From an uncultured Eubacteriales bacterium (GTDB lineage Bacteria > Bacillota > Clostridia > Lachnospirales > Cellulosilyticaceae): a stretch of DNA of 64,000 nt. This document shows, piece by piece, positions 54,177-62,718 of the stretch. The stretch is from contig URVM01000003.1 of NCBI GenBank assembly GCA_900551325.1, positions 124,001-188,000 of the forward strand, given 5' to 3'. The first letter of the stretch is position 1; the number at the start of each line of letters is the position of its first letter. The notes under the pieces are model-generated. The model did no database searches. It was not told the origin of the DNA and was given only the letters and a program-made list of their open reading frames with translations. The translations under genes and the position numbers were made by a program.

Positions 54177-54422
54177 TTAAATTTCGATGTCATATTCATC
54201 ACTTTCCATAAGTGTTAAAGCGGCTTTTTGAAATTCATTATCGTCTTCTACAAGTTCATAAGTAATCTCTTCGCCGTTATCTACCACTTCTTTTAAGATA
54301 GTTGCTTCATCTTCTTCATCAGCAACTAAAAGGTATTTTTGACCATCTATAACTGTTTGGTCAACTACCTCAAATAAAATTGTCTCGCCTGTTGTTTCAT
54401 CATAAAAATTAATTTTTTCCAT
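54177..54422 (-). CDS. DUF1292 small protein
   Basis: An 81-residue acidic DUF1292 protein (INFYDETTGETILFEVVDQTVIDGQKYLLVA then DEATILKEV). Its function is unknown, but it belongs to the conserved ireB-ruvX-DUF1292-fur block of Firmicutes. It lacks the Cys/His-rich tail of the paralogue at 42720-43088. It starts 11 bases after ruvX with AAAGGGG. Complete and unremarkable. Confidence 0.9.
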   Translation of the reverse strand: MEKINFYDETTGETILFEVVDQTVIDGQKYLLVADEEDEATILKEVVDNGEEITYELVEDDNEFQKAALTLMESDEYDIEI

Positions 54423-54433
54423 AGTAATCCCCT

Positions 54434-54853
54434 TTAATAGTGTGCATCTAAATAGTTTTGTAAAATAAGTCCTGCAGCCATTTTATCAATGACTTTTTTC
54501 CTTTTTTGTCTACTCATATCTGCACTGATCATTAGATTTTCAGCTTCTACTGTTGTTAGACGTTCATCCCATAATTCAACAGGTAAGTTTAAGCTTTCTT
54601 CTAGCTTTTTCTTAAATACCTGTGTATGACTACACCTTTCACCTTCTGTGTTGTTCATATTTTTAGGGTAACCTAAAACAATCTTTTCTACTTTATATTC
54701 TACACAAATTTCTTGTATTCTATTTATGGTAGGCTTTAAATTAAACGTATCTGTTCGTCTAATAATCTCAAGACCTTGTGCTGTAAATCCTAAAGGGTCA
54801 CTGACAGCTACACCTGTTGTTTTTGTTCCAAAATCTAGTCCTAATATGCGCAA
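54434..54853 (-). CDS. ruvX: Holliday junction resolvase-like RuvX/YqgF
   Basis: A 139-residue RNase-H-fold protein. YqgF family members act as rRNA 16S 5'-processing nuclease or Holliday resolvase-like enzymes. Motifs: ILGLDFGTKTTGVAVSDPLG with catalytic Asp at about residue 6, VEKIVLGYPKNMNNTEGERC, and WDERLTTVEAENLMI with the D-E pair and KKVIDKMAAGLILQNYLD at the end. Length normal. It is part of the operon with ireB upstream and DUF1292 downstream. Confidence 0.94.
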   Translation of the reverse strand: MRILGLDFGTKTTGVAVSDPLGFTAQGLEIIRRTDTFNLKPTINRIQEICVEYKVEKIVLGYPKNMNNTEGERCSHTQVFKKKLEESLNLPVELWDERLTTVEAENLMISADMSRQKRKKVIDKMAAGLILQNYLDAHY

Positions 54854-54889
54854 ATTTCAATAACCTCCCATATAAAGGCCACTTATAGC

Positions 54890-55150
54890 TTATTTTTTTA
54901 AATAATAAGCTACAAGTTCCTCTAATATTTCATCACGTTCTAATTTTCTAATCTTATTTCGTGCTCCATTATGACTTGTAATATAAGTTGGGTCACCAGA
55001 CATAATATAGCCTACAATTTGATTAATTGGGTTGTAACCTTTTTCGTCTAAGGCATTATAAACATCTACTAATATATCGCGTGTTGAAGCCTTTTCAGGC
55101 ATTTCAAAATGGAATTGCACGGTCTCACTAATATTTTTCATTTGTTTCAC
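54890..55150 (-). CDS. ireB: IreB family regulatory phosphoprotein (DUF965)
   Basis: An 86-residue DUF965 protein. In Enterococcus IreB is a substrate of the PASTA kinase IreK and acts in the response to cell-wall antibiotics. The sequence shows the signature [44 protein letters not shown] with Thr residues near the N-terminus (phosphosites in the family). It is followed by [18 protein letters not shown]. It begins the ireB-ruvX-DUF1292-fur block after mtaB. No kinase is visible in this window. Confidence 0.88.
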   Translation of the reverse strand: MKQMKNISETVQFHFEMPEKASTRDILVDVYNALDEKGYNPINQIVGYIMSGDPTYITSHNGARNKIRKLERDEILEELVAYYLKK

Positions 55151-55225
55151 CTTCCAATATTTACACTTGTATCTTAGCTATATGATAATACAATCTAAGT
55201 TTATATGCAATTACTAAATCTTATT

Positions 55226-56536
55226 CTATAACTTTACATTTCCTTCAAGTACTTCACCTTGTCTTCCTTCTATATGAACAGTATGAATTGTGTTCACAAG
55301 ATCTTCCTTACTTGGTATTTCTACTTTAATATAGTTACTTGTATAACCATGTGATTTACCCATTTCATCTTTTTCAAAGAGAACTTCCATATCAGTTCCT
55401 ATAAATTGATTAATAAAATCTTCTTGAGAGGCAAGGGTAATTTCTTTTAGACGCTTAAGGCGTTCATCTTTAATGCCACTATCTATTTGATCTTTCATTT
55501 TAGCAGCTACTGTACCTTCACGCATAGAGTAAGGGAAAAGATGTACTTGCGCAAAGCCAATCTCTTTGGCAAATTGTAAGGTTTGGTTAAACTCTTCTTC
55601 TGTCTCACCAGGGAAACCTACAATAATATCTGTTGTAATAGCTACATCTGGCCAAATCTCTCTTAGTGCTTCTACGCTTTCTTTGTACTCTTGTGTAGTA
55701 TATTTACGATTCATACGTCTAAGTACTGTGTCACATCCACTTTGTAATGAAAGATGGAAATGATGACAAAGTTTAGGTAATGCTTTAATAGCTTCTAAAA
55801 ACTCTGGTGTTACTACTACTGGTTCAATAGAACTTAATCTAATACGCTCAAGACCTTCTAAATCATGAATAGCACGAATGGCTTCAATTAAAGAAGTATT
55901 ACCTAAATCTTTCCCATATGAAGCCACATGTATTCCAGTTAGAATAATTTCTTTAAAACCTGCTTCTATAAGACGTTTAGCTTCTCCAATAACATTTTCT
56001 ATTTTACGACTACGAATCTTCCCTCTTACATAAGGAATAATACAGTAAGTACAATAATTATTGCAGCCTTCTTGAATTTTTAAGTAAGCTCTTGTATGTT
56101 CACCCATATTACTAATGCGAAGCTCTTCAAATTCTTCTACATCCATAATATCGCCTACATAATTGTAGTCTTCTTGATTCATCTTGTATTTTTCAACAAG
56201 ATCAATCATTTCATTTCGCTTATTTGTTCCTACAATTAAATCTACTTCAGGAACATCTATTTTAATTTGTTCGCCTGCAGCCTGTGCGTAACATCCCATA
56301 GCTACAAGTACACTATTTGGATTTAATTTTTTAGTTTTTCTAAGCATTTGTCTGCATTTACGGTCACTTAAATGTGTAACTGTACATGTATTTACTACAT
56401 AAACATCTGCCATTTCATCAAAGGTTACTTCTTCATAGCCTTCTTTTTTAAATAATTCTACAACTGCTTCTGTATCGTATTGGTTTACTTTACATCCTAA
56501 TGTATAAGTAGCAATACGTTTTTGATTGTTATCCAT
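55226..56536 (-). CDS. mtaB: tRNA t6A37 methylthiotransferase MtaB
   Basis: A 436-residue radical-SAM methylthiotransferase that converts t6A37 to ms2t6A37 in tRNA. The N-terminal UPF0004 domain has Cys in LGCKVNQYDTEA, VNTCTVTHLSDRKC and VAMGCYAQ. The radical SAM cluster motif is EGCNNYCTYCIIPYVRG (about 158-172). A TRAM domain follows at the C-terminus (ANDMEV...IKVEIP). Length is normal; the start at 56536 has AAAGGAG with a rather long spacer. The other tRNA-modifying genes in this window are thiI and trmR. Confidence 0.93.
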   Translation of the reverse strand: MDNNQKRIATYTLGCKVNQYDTEAVVELFKKEGYEEVTFDEMADVYVVNTCTVTHLSDRKCRQMLRKTKKLNPNSVLVAMGCYAQAAGEQIKIDVPEVDLIVGTNKRNEMIDLVEKYKMNQEDYNYVGDIMDVEEFEELRISNMGEHTRAYLKIQEGCNNYCTYCIIPYVRGKIRSRKIENVIGEAKRLIEAGFKEIILTGIHVASYGKDLGNTSLIEAIRAIHDLEGLERIRLSSIEPVVVTPEFLEAIKALPKLCHHFHLSLQSGCDTVLRRMNRKYTTQEYKESVEALREIWPDVAITTDIIVGFPGETEEEFNQTLQFAKEIGFAQVHLFPYSMREGTVAAKMKDQIDSGIKDERLKRLKEITLASQEDFINQFIGTDMEVLFEKDEMGKSHGYTSNYIKVEIPSKEDLVNTIHTVHIEGRQGEVLEGNVKL

Positions 56537-56647
56537 TGTTATATTTTAGCTCCTTTGTTAAAACTTCTTAATCTATTAAGTCTTTATATATTGACACGTC
56601 AATTTATTCTATATATGATACAATTAATACTGTTAGGAGGAATAAGC

Positions 56648-56878
56648 ATGACATCTGTAACCATTAGTTTAAATTCAATAGAAAAAGTAAAACAATTTGT
56701 TAATCTTATTAGTAAGTATGATGGTGACTTTGACCTGACCTCTGGAAGGTATGTCATTGATGCAAAGTCTATAATGGGTATTTTCAGTCTTGACTTAAGT
56801 AAACCTCTCAAGCTGGATATTTATAGTGACCAAACAGCTAGTATGATTATGATGCACCTTAAAGAATTCATTGTCTAA
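56648..56878 (+). CDS. HPr-like protein lacking the phosphorylatable His
   Basis: A 76-residue HPr-fold protein starting at ATG 56648 (GGAGG ribosome site); an upstream in-frame ATG has none. It retains the SIMGIFSLDL segment corresponding to HPr Ser46 and the terminal MMHLKEFI. The N-terminal 'GLHARPA' phosphohistidine motif is absent; that position reads LNSIEKVKQFVN. It cannot therefore carry PTS phosphate in the usual way and may act as a Crh-like or structural regulator. Divergent from mtaB, convergent with thiI. Confidence 0.75.
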   Translation: MTSVTISLNSIEKVKQFVNLISKYDGDFDLTSGRYVIDAKSIMGIFSLDLSKPLKLDIYSDQTASMIMMHLKEFIV

Positions 56879-56895
56879 TAAAAACATAACTATAC

Positions 56896-56932
56896 ATTAA
56901 AAGTCTACTTATACAAGTAGACTTTTAATTTT
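56896..56932. terminator. Bidirectional terminator between HPr-like gene and thiI
   Basis: A perfect 15-bp stem ATTAAAAGTCTACTT with loop ATAC, flanked by T-rich sequence on both strands. It lies between convergent stops. Confidence 0.85.
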
Positions 56933-56948
56933 ATCTTTTACCTAATAA

Positions 56949-58130
56949 TTATACTGTAACAACCTGTGTTGTTGCAATGGCTTCTTCAATCATCTCTTCT
57001 ATACAATCAGCAAGTTGTAACTCCGAATGTTTAATGAGTTCAAGTTTTGGTTTTGTTTCTGGATGTTTTGGCACAAAGATTGTACAACAATCTTCGTAAG
57101 GTAAAATAGAAGTTTCAAAAGTATCTATTTTCTTAGCAATTTGTACAATTTCTTCTTTATCAAATCCAATAAGTGGTCTAAATACAGGCATTTCGCTAGC
57201 TGCATCTGTTACAACTAAACTATGCATTGTTTGACTTGCAACTTGTCCAATACTTTCACCTGTAATAAGACCTTGGCTACCTTCACTACGTCCAATACGC
57301 TGTGCAATCTCCATCATAATACGGCGCATAATAATAGTTAATTGCTCATGTGGGCATTTCTCATAAATAGCCATTTGAATATCTGTAAATGGTACAATAT
57401 GAACCTTCATTTGTCCTGTGTACATAGCTACTTTTCTAGCAAGGTCGATTACCTTTTGTGTAGCACGTTCACTTGTGTATGGAGGACTGTGGAAGTAAAC
57501 TGCATCTATTTCAACCCCACGTTTAGCAATCATCCAACCTGCTACTGGACTATCAATACCTCCTGAAAGAAGTAATGTAGCACGTCCATTTGTACCATAA
57601 GGCATGCCACCAGCACCCTTAACTGTACCTGCATAAACATAAGTTTCATTTCTAAGCTCTACATTTAAAAGAACATCTGGGTTGTGTACATCTACTGTAA
57701 GTTGATCTTTAAATCTATCTAATAAATAAGCACCAAGTTCTACATTGACTTCCATAGATTTCATAGGAAATCTTTTATCTGCTCTTTTTGTATTTACTTT
57801 AAAAGTAAGGTGCTTTTTATTTTCAAGTTCTTTTTCCATATGAGCTACAGCTAAAGTCTTAATAGCTTCCATAGATAATTCTGGTAGTTTATTACCGTAT
57901 GAAATACCAATAATACCAAAGATACGACTTAATCTTTCTAAAATAATTTCCGGATCAACAGAGTCATCTGCTGGCTCTACTGTAATACGCCCTTGTTCTT
58001 TTTTAACTTCAAATTTGCCAACTGGTTTAAGGTTTTTTCTAATGGTTGCTACTAATCTATTCTCAAAGATGAAGCGATTCTTACCTTTAATGGCAAGTTC
58101 TCCATATTTAACTAAGAAAACATGTTTCAT
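56949..58130 (-). CDS. thiI: tRNA 4-thiouridine synthetase ThiI
   Basis: A 393-residue enzyme transferring sulfur to uridine-8 of tRNA (and feeding thiamine thiazole synthesis). The THUMP domain spans about 60-165. The PP-loop pyrophosphatase motif LLSGGIDSPVAGWMI is at about 183-197, followed by VYFHSPPYTSERA and LITGESIGQVASQT. There is no C-terminal rhodanese domain, the short Bacillus-like form that gets sulfur directly from a dedicated cysteine desulfurase. That partner is the upstream gene, with which it overlaps by 4 bases. Confidence 0.95.
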   Translation of the reverse strand: MKHVFLVKYGELAIKGKNRFIFENRLVATIRKNLKPVGKFEVKKEQGRITVEPADDSVDPEIILERLSRIFGIIGISYGNKLPELSMEAIKTLAVAHMEKELENKKHLTFKVNTKRADKRFPMKSMEVNVELGAYLLDRFKDQLTVDVHNPDVLLNVELRNETYVYAGTVKGAGGMPYGTNGRATLLLSGGIDSPVAGWMIAKRGVEIDAVYFHSPPYTSERATQKVIDLARKVAMYTGQMKVHIVPFTDIQMAIYEKCPHEQLTIIMRRIMMEIAQRIGRSEGSQGLITGESIGQVASQTMHSLVVTDAASEMPVFRPLIGFDKEEIVQIAKKIDTFETSILPYEDCCTIFVPKHPETKPKLELIKHSELQLADCIEEMIEEAIATTQVVTV

Positions 58131-59299
58131 TTTTTCTTTCCTCCTAGTGTAAACTTTCTAAGTAAAGCTACTTGTTTCTTTAGTACTTCTAAGCAATAAT
58201 CTAAATCTTCTTTGGTAATGTCTGGACTAAATGAAAAACGAATAGCACTATCAAGTGCATGCCCACAAAGTCCTATGGCTGCAAGTGTTCCACTTTGTGC
58301 TACCTTATTTGAGGCACAAGCTGAACCTGATGATACATAAATATGATTTTGTTCAAGCGCATGTAAAAGTACTTCTGCTCTTACATCTGTAAAACCAATA
58401 TTTAATATATGTGGTGCACTCTTTTCTACTACATCACCATTAATATAAGTGCCTTCAATTTCACTTAATATATGTTCTGCTAAATAAGCTTTAGCCATCT
58501 TATATTTTTGTGTAATGTCTTGTTGATGTTCAAATACATATTTGGCTGCAACATACATGCCATAAATACCTGGTACATTTTCTGTTCCTGAACGTATATT
58601 TTTTTGTTGTCCACCACCATGTACCTGATTTAATAGGCGAACTTTTTTATTTTTATATAAAAGCCCTACACCTTTTGGACCATAAAATTTATGGCCACTA
58701 ATAGAAAGCAAATCAATTTGTGCTTTACGCACTGAGAGTGGGACTTTTGTAAAAGACTGTACTGCATCCACATGGAATAAAGTTTTAGGATTTTTTTGTT
58801 TAATTAGTTTACCTATAGATTCAATATCTTGAATTGTACCTATTTCATTATTCACATGCATAATACTTACTAATGTAGTTTTTTCATCTACATGTTCAGC
58901 TAAAAAGGATTCATTAATATAGCCCTTCTTATCAACTGGAATAATGACAACTTCAAAGCCTTGTATCTCTAAATGCTTATATACATCTCCTACTGATGGA
59001 TGTTCAATCGCTGTTGTAAGAATTTTTTTCCCTACTTTGTGATAAGCACTTGCACTTCCAAGTATGGCTAAGTTATTACTTTCTGTACCTCCAGAAGTAT
59101 AAAATATTTCATCTTGTGAACAACCAAGTACATTTGCAAAAAAAGTTGTACACTCTTTTATCTTATTTTCCGCTTCAATGCCTTTTTTATGCAAAGAAGA
59201 TGGATTTCCATAATAATCTCTCATAACACTTGAAACAGCTTCAATTGTCAGATCTAGTGGCCTTGTTGTGGCTGCATTATCTAAGTACACTTCTTTCAT
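58127..59299 (-). CDS. Cysteine desulfurase (NifS/IscS family)
   Basis: A 390-residue PLP enzyme releasing sulfur from cysteine. Motifs: VYLDNAATTRPL at the start, SGGTESNNLAILG, HVDAVQSF, ISGHKFYGPKGVG with the PLP Lys (about residue 201) and VSSGSACASNKV with the catalytic Cys (about 325). It starts at ATG 59299, 5 codons inside the longest frame. It is coupled to thiI by a 4-base overlap, so it is the probable sulfur donor for tRNA thiolation (like Bacillus NifZ), though also possibly a general Fe-S supplier. Confidence 0.93.
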   Translation of the reverse strand: MKEVYLDNAATTRPLDLTIEAVSSVMRDYYGNPSSLHKKGIEAENKIKECTTFFANVLGCSQDEIFYTSGGTESNNLAILGSASAYHKVGKKILTTAIEHPSVGDVYKHLEIQGFEVVIIPVDKKGYINESFLAEHVDEKTTLVSIMHVNNEIGTIQDIESIGKLIKQKNPKTLFHVDAVQSFTKVPLSVRKAQIDLLSISGHKFYGPKGVGLLYKNKKVRLLNQVHGGGQQKNIRSGTENVPGIYGMYVAAKYVFEHQQDITQKYKMAKAYLAEHILSEIEGTYINGDVVEKSAPHILNIGFTDVRAEVLLHALEQNHIYVSSGSACASNKVAQSGTLAAIGLCGHALDSAIRFSFSPDITKEDLDYCLEVLKKQVALLRKFTLGGKKK

Positions 59300-59349
59300 A
59301 GTTTTCCCTCTCATCTTTAAAAATCAGTCTCTTCTATTTTAACCCATAA

Positions 59350-59374
59350 AAAATGGGGGAACAATCCCCCCATT
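59350..59374 (-). terminator. Terminator after cheY
   Basis: On the minus strand AAATGGGGGG pairs with CCCCCATTT, then TTTTATGGG, just after the cheY stop. Confidence 0.85.
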
Positions 59375-59742
59375 TATAGATTTTTAACATTTTCAATGGC
59401 TTGAATGACACGTGCTTTTTCAAAAGGCTTTACGATAAAATCTTTTGCACCTTTTTTAATAGCTTCTACTACTCTTGATTGTTGGCCCATAGCTGAACAC
59501 ATAATAATTTTTGTATGTGGACTTGCTTCTAAAATACCATCAATAGCTTGTAAACCGTCCATTTCAGGCATTGTTATATCTAAAGTCATAATATCAGGTT
59601 GAAAGCGTTTAGCTACTTCAATGGCTTCAAGACCATTACCAGCTTCTCCAACAACACGGTAAGAGGCTTCTTCTAACATTTTTTTTAGTACTGTGCGCAT
59701 AAATACAGCATCATCTACTACGACAAACGTGAGTTCACTCAT
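59374..59742 (-). CDS. Stand-alone response regulator, CheY-like
   Basis: A 122-residue receiver-only protein. The acidic pocket is VVVDDAVF (D9-D10 region), the phosphoacceptor Asp in IMTLDITMPEMDG (about 54) and Lys in FIVKPFEKARV (about 104), with Thr/Ser at IMCSAMG (about 82). It lacks an output domain, so like CheY it must act by protein contact. There is no neighbouring histidine kinase. It is coupled to rsmE by a TAATG overlap in a dnaK-dnaJ-prmA-rsmE-cheY order. It might serve chemotaxis, which cannot be decided here. Confidence 0.9.
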   Translation of the reverse strand: MSELTFVVVDDAVFMRTVLKKMLEEASYRVVGEAGNGLEAIEVAKRFQPDIMTLDITMPEMDGLQAIDGILEASPHTKIIMCSAMGQQSRVVEAIKKGAKDFIVKPFEKARVIQAIENVKNL

Positions 59743-60485
59743 TATCCCATCTCTCCCATTTCGTACATAATATTTGTAAGTGTAACTAAGCTTGCCGTTT
59801 CACTACGTAAAATACGGCTTCCTAAGCTTACTGAGTGAACATGAGACTCTATAGCCTTTTCTATTTCTTCTTCAGTAAAACCACCCTCAGGTCCAATGAA
59901 TATCCCCACTTCTTGTGAAGTTGAACTTTGTAAAACCCCTCTTATACCTTGTTCATGTTCTTTTTCATAAGGAATAAGACTTAGTATATGATTTTCTTTT
60001 ACATATTGGAGACCTTCATCAAAATACATAGGGCAGGCTACCTCTGGAACAATACCTCTACCACTTTGTTTTGCTGCTGCTTCAGCAATTTTATTCCATC
60101 TTTCGATTTTAGCGGTCATTTTTTTAGGACTATCTAGTTTTACTACACATCTACTCGTGCAAAGGGGTACAATCTTAGTTACTCCAATTTCCACAGCTTT
60201 TTGAATAACCCATTCCATTTTCTCTCCTTTAATTAAAGATTGAAAAAGGGTTACTTTTGTAGAAGGTTCACTAGAACATGCTGTAACGCTATCAATATGA
60301 GTTATGATTTGACTACCTTCTATTGCATTAATTATACACTTATAGTCATGACCTTGTCTATCATTTATTATAATTTCATCCCCGACCTGTAATCTAAGAA
60401 CATTTTTCATATGGTTTACATTTTGGTCGTCAATGATAATTTTATCGTCTACGATATTAGAGGACTTAACAAAAAATTTTGGCAT
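59742..60485 (-). CDS. rsmE: 16S rRNA m3U1498 methyltransferase RsmE
   Basis: A 247-residue SPOUT-class methyltransferase for 16S rRNA U1498. The PUA-like N-terminal half (DQNVNHMKNVLRLQVGDEIIIND) and the C-terminal knot FQSLIKGEKMEWVIQKAVEIGVTKIVPL, then GPEGGFTEEEIEKA, SLGSRILRSETAS are all present. It follows prmA with a two-base gap, the usual pairing in Firmicutes, and is coupled to the cheY-like gene. Confidence 0.95.
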   Translation of the reverse strand: MPKFFVKSSNIVDDKIIIDDQNVNHMKNVLRLQVGDEIIINDRQGHDYKCIINAIEGSQIITHIDSVTACSSEPSTKVTLFQSLIKGEKMEWVIQKAVEIGVTKIVPLCTSRCVVKLDSPKKMTAKIERWNKIAEAAAKQSGRGIVPEVACPMYFDEGLQYVKENHILSLIPYEKEHEQGIRGVLQSSTSQEVGIFIGPEGGFTEEEIEKAIESHVHSVSLGSRILRSETASLVTLTNIMYEMGEMG

Positions 60486-60487
60486 CT

Positions 60488-61426
60488 TTACTTGCTCCTT
60501 TTACTCACAATAGCAAGCCACTCACGTTGTTTTTGTATTTCAACAATTTCAAAATTATTTTTTTCTAAAGCATTAATTACATCATCTTTTCGCATTTCAA
60601 TAATGCCTGAAGCAATCCAAAGACCGTCTTCTTCCATAACATGATTTACTTGTTCTGCTAACATAATGATTACATCTGCAATAATATTTGAAACAACAAT
60701 ATTTCCTTTTTGTTTCACTACATCGATTAAATTACCTGCAAATACATCCATTTTATCTTCAACATGATTGTAAGCTACATTTTCTTTTGCTACTTTTACA
60801 GCAACAGGATCAATATCTACACCAATAACATGTTCAGCACCCATTTTGGCTGCAATAATACCTAGTATGCCACTGCCTGTACCAATATCAATGATTGTTT
60901 GATTAGCTTCCATATATTTTTCAACAAGCTCTGCACACATGGCAGTTGTTTCATGGGTACCAGTTCCAAATGCCATACCAGGATCCATTTCAATAATTAA
61001 ATCTTCTGGTGTGCCCGCGTAATCTTCCCATTTTGGTTTGATTACAATATGCTCACCTAGCTTTACAGGCTTATAGTATTTTTTCCATTCATTGGCCCAC
61101 TTTTCCTCTGGTATATCTAATAATGTAATTTTTCCTGTTCCTACATTTAAAAATTCACTAATATGCTTTATATGACCTTTAATAGCTTCTACTTTTTCTT
61201 CTATATCTATTTCAGTTGAAAAATAGGCTTTCACTACCACAGTGTCCATATCTTCACTAAGCAGACTTTCATCTATTAAATCGAAAATAACCTGGCTACG
61301 GTCTTGAGTGATGACATCTTTTGGATCACATATTTCAACCCCGCCTGACATTTCCTCTACTAAAAAATAACTTATTGCTTCTACTGCTTCTGTTGTCGTC
61401 TCGATAGCTATTTGTATATAATCCAC
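60488..61426 (-). CDS. prmA: Ribosomal protein L11 methyltransferase PrmA
   Basis: A 312-residue SAM enzyme trimethylating ribosomal protein L11. The N-terminal substrate-recognition domain (YIQIAIETTTEAVEAIS) is followed by the SAM fold: DPGMAFGTGTHETTAMC, IDIGTGSGILGIIAAKMGAEHVIGVDIDPVAVKVAKENV (about 172-210) and VVSNIIADVI. It comes from the dnaJ-prmA-rsmE cluster; the gap to dnaJ is 27 bases. Nothing unusual. Confidence 0.96.
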   Translation of the reverse strand: MDYIQIAIETTTEAVEAISYFLVEEMSGGVEICDPKDVITQDRSQVIFDLIDESLLSEDMDTVVVKAYFSTEIDIEEKVEAIKGHIKHISEFLNVGTGKITLLDIPEEKWANEWKKYYKPVKLGEHIVIKPKWEDYAGTPEDLIIEMDPGMAFGTGTHETTAMCAELVEKYMEANQTIIDIGTGSGILGIIAAKMGAEHVIGVDIDPVAVKVAKENVAYNHVEDKMDVFAGNLIDVVKQKGNIVVSNIIADVIIMLAEQVNHVMEEDGLWIASGIIEMRKDDVINALEKNNFEIVEIQKQREWLAIVSKRSK

Positions 61427-61453
61427 CGGGGTACTCCTCCTATAGGTTCTTCC

Positions 61454-62593
61454 TTAGTTTTTTCCGAAGAACTTTTCTAGTTTCTTTTTAAAATTCATTT
61501 GTTCAGGCTCATGGTCTACTGTACCATCTGCAAATTCTTTTAGAAGTTCTTTTTGCTTAGCTGTTAAATTCTTTGGTACTTCTACATATACTTCTACGTA
61601 TTGGTCACCACGTTGCTTTTTATTACGTAAGCTTGGTATACCTTTACCTTGTAATCTGAAAGTTGTACCTGTTTGTGTACCTTCATGGATATTAAACTTT
61701 ACATTGCCATCTAAAGTTGGAATAGAAAGTTCTGCCCCAAGAGCTGCTTGTGCAAAGCCTATTGGCATACGCATATAAACATCCATACCACGGCGTTCAA
61801 AGATTTCATGTGGTTTAATATAAATAGTTAAAAGTAAATCACCATTTGGTGCACCTACATCACCTGCTTCACCTTTACCTTGAATACGTAAAGTTTGACC
61901 ATGGTCAATACCTGCCGGAATGCTTACAGTAATGTTTTTACTTACTCTTACTTTACCTTGTCCATGACATGCTGTACAAGGGTCACTTACAACTTTACCT
62001 TCGCCATGGCACGCATCACAAGTTTGTACTGTTTGCATTGCACCGAGTATTGTACGCTGGGTTACTCTTACTTGACCTGTTCCATTACATTTTGTACAAG
62101 TTGTTGCATTTGTACCTGGTTTTGCCTTTGTACCATTACATGTCTTACATGTTTCTGATGTATGAATTTTAATTTCTTTTTCTACACCAAAAGCTGCTTC
62201 TGCAAATTCAACTTGAATAGTTTGCTTAATATCATTACCTGGTCTTGGACCACGTGGACGACGTCTACCGCCTCCACCAAACATATCACCAAAGACACCA
62301 CCAAAGAGATCTTCCATATCAAAGTCGAATCCGCCACCGAATCCACCTGCACCTGGTCCACCACCTTGTTCAAAGGCACTATGTCCATATCTATCATATG
62401 CAGCTCTTTTATCTTGATCACTTAATACTTCATAAGCTTCACTGGCTTCTTTAAATTTAGCCTCAGCTTCCTCATCACCTTGATTTGTATCTGGGTGATA
62501 TTGTTTTGCGAGTTTTCTATAAGCTTTTTTAATTTCAGCGTCCGTTGCACCTTTTTGTACTCCGAGCACTTCATAATAATCACGTTTTGCCAC
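61454..62593 (-). CDS. dnaJ: Chaperone DnaJ
   Basis: A 379-residue J-domain co-chaperone that stimulates DnaK ATPase. The J domain with HPD ([14 protein letters not shown]) covers residues 5-70. A Gly/Phe-rich segment follows. Four CxxCxGxG zinc-finger repeats ([32 protein letters not shown]) occupy about 145-210. The C-terminal client-binding domains I and II close the protein. The chosen start is GTG 62593 with GGATGGTGA upstream; an ATG at 62620 is longer. It lies downstream of dnaK with a hairpin between, a possible control point on relative dosage. Confidence 0.95.
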   Translation of the reverse strand: MAKRDYYEVLGVQKGATDAEIKKAYRKLAKQYHPDTNQGDEEAEAKFKEASEAYEVLSDQDKRAAYDRYGHSAFEQGGGPGAGGFGGGFDFDMEDLFGGVFGDMFGGGGRRRPRGPRPGNDIKQTIQVEFAEAAFGVEKEIKIHTSETCKTCNGTKAKPGTNATTCTKCNGTGQVRVTQRTILGAMQTVQTCDACHGEGKVVSDPCTACHGQGKVRVSKNITVSIPAGIDHGQTLRIQGKGEAGDVGAPNGDLLLTIYIKPHEIFERRGMDVYMRMPIGFAQAALGAELSIPTLDGNVKFNIHEGTQTGTTFRLQGKGIPSLRNKKQRGDQYVEVYVEVPKNLTAKQKELLKEFADGTVDHEPEQMNFKKKLEKFFGKN

Positions 62594-62661
62594 TGTTATC
62601 ACCATCCTATCCATTAACATATTCCATTATACTGACTGTTGTTACGATATACAAGCATAAC

Positions 62662-62700
62662 GTAGAAACAGTCAAAGAGCATCCTCTTTGACCGTTCTAC
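62662..62700 (-). other. dnaK-dnaJ intergenic hairpin
   Basis: Nine perfect base pairs, GTCAAAGAG with CTCTTTGAC, extended by GTAGAA/TTCTAC pairs, around ATCC/GGAT loop residues. No T-tract follows on the minus strand, so an intrinsic terminator is doubtful; an mRNA-stabilising or processing hairpin is possible. Confidence 0.6.
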
Positions 62701-62718
62701 TTATTTCTTCATTTATTT

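Noticed and set aside
54884..54914. Hairpin at the end of ireB as a terminator
   Set aside because: Good stem (TAGCTTATT with AATAAGCTA) but no T-tract follows, and ruvX continues in the same unit.
61895..62454. Several long open frames antisense to dnaJ
   Set aside because: They mirror the Gly/Cys-rich codons of dnaJ, have no ribosome site and give Thr/Ser/Tyr-rich or His/Arg-rich nonsense peptides.
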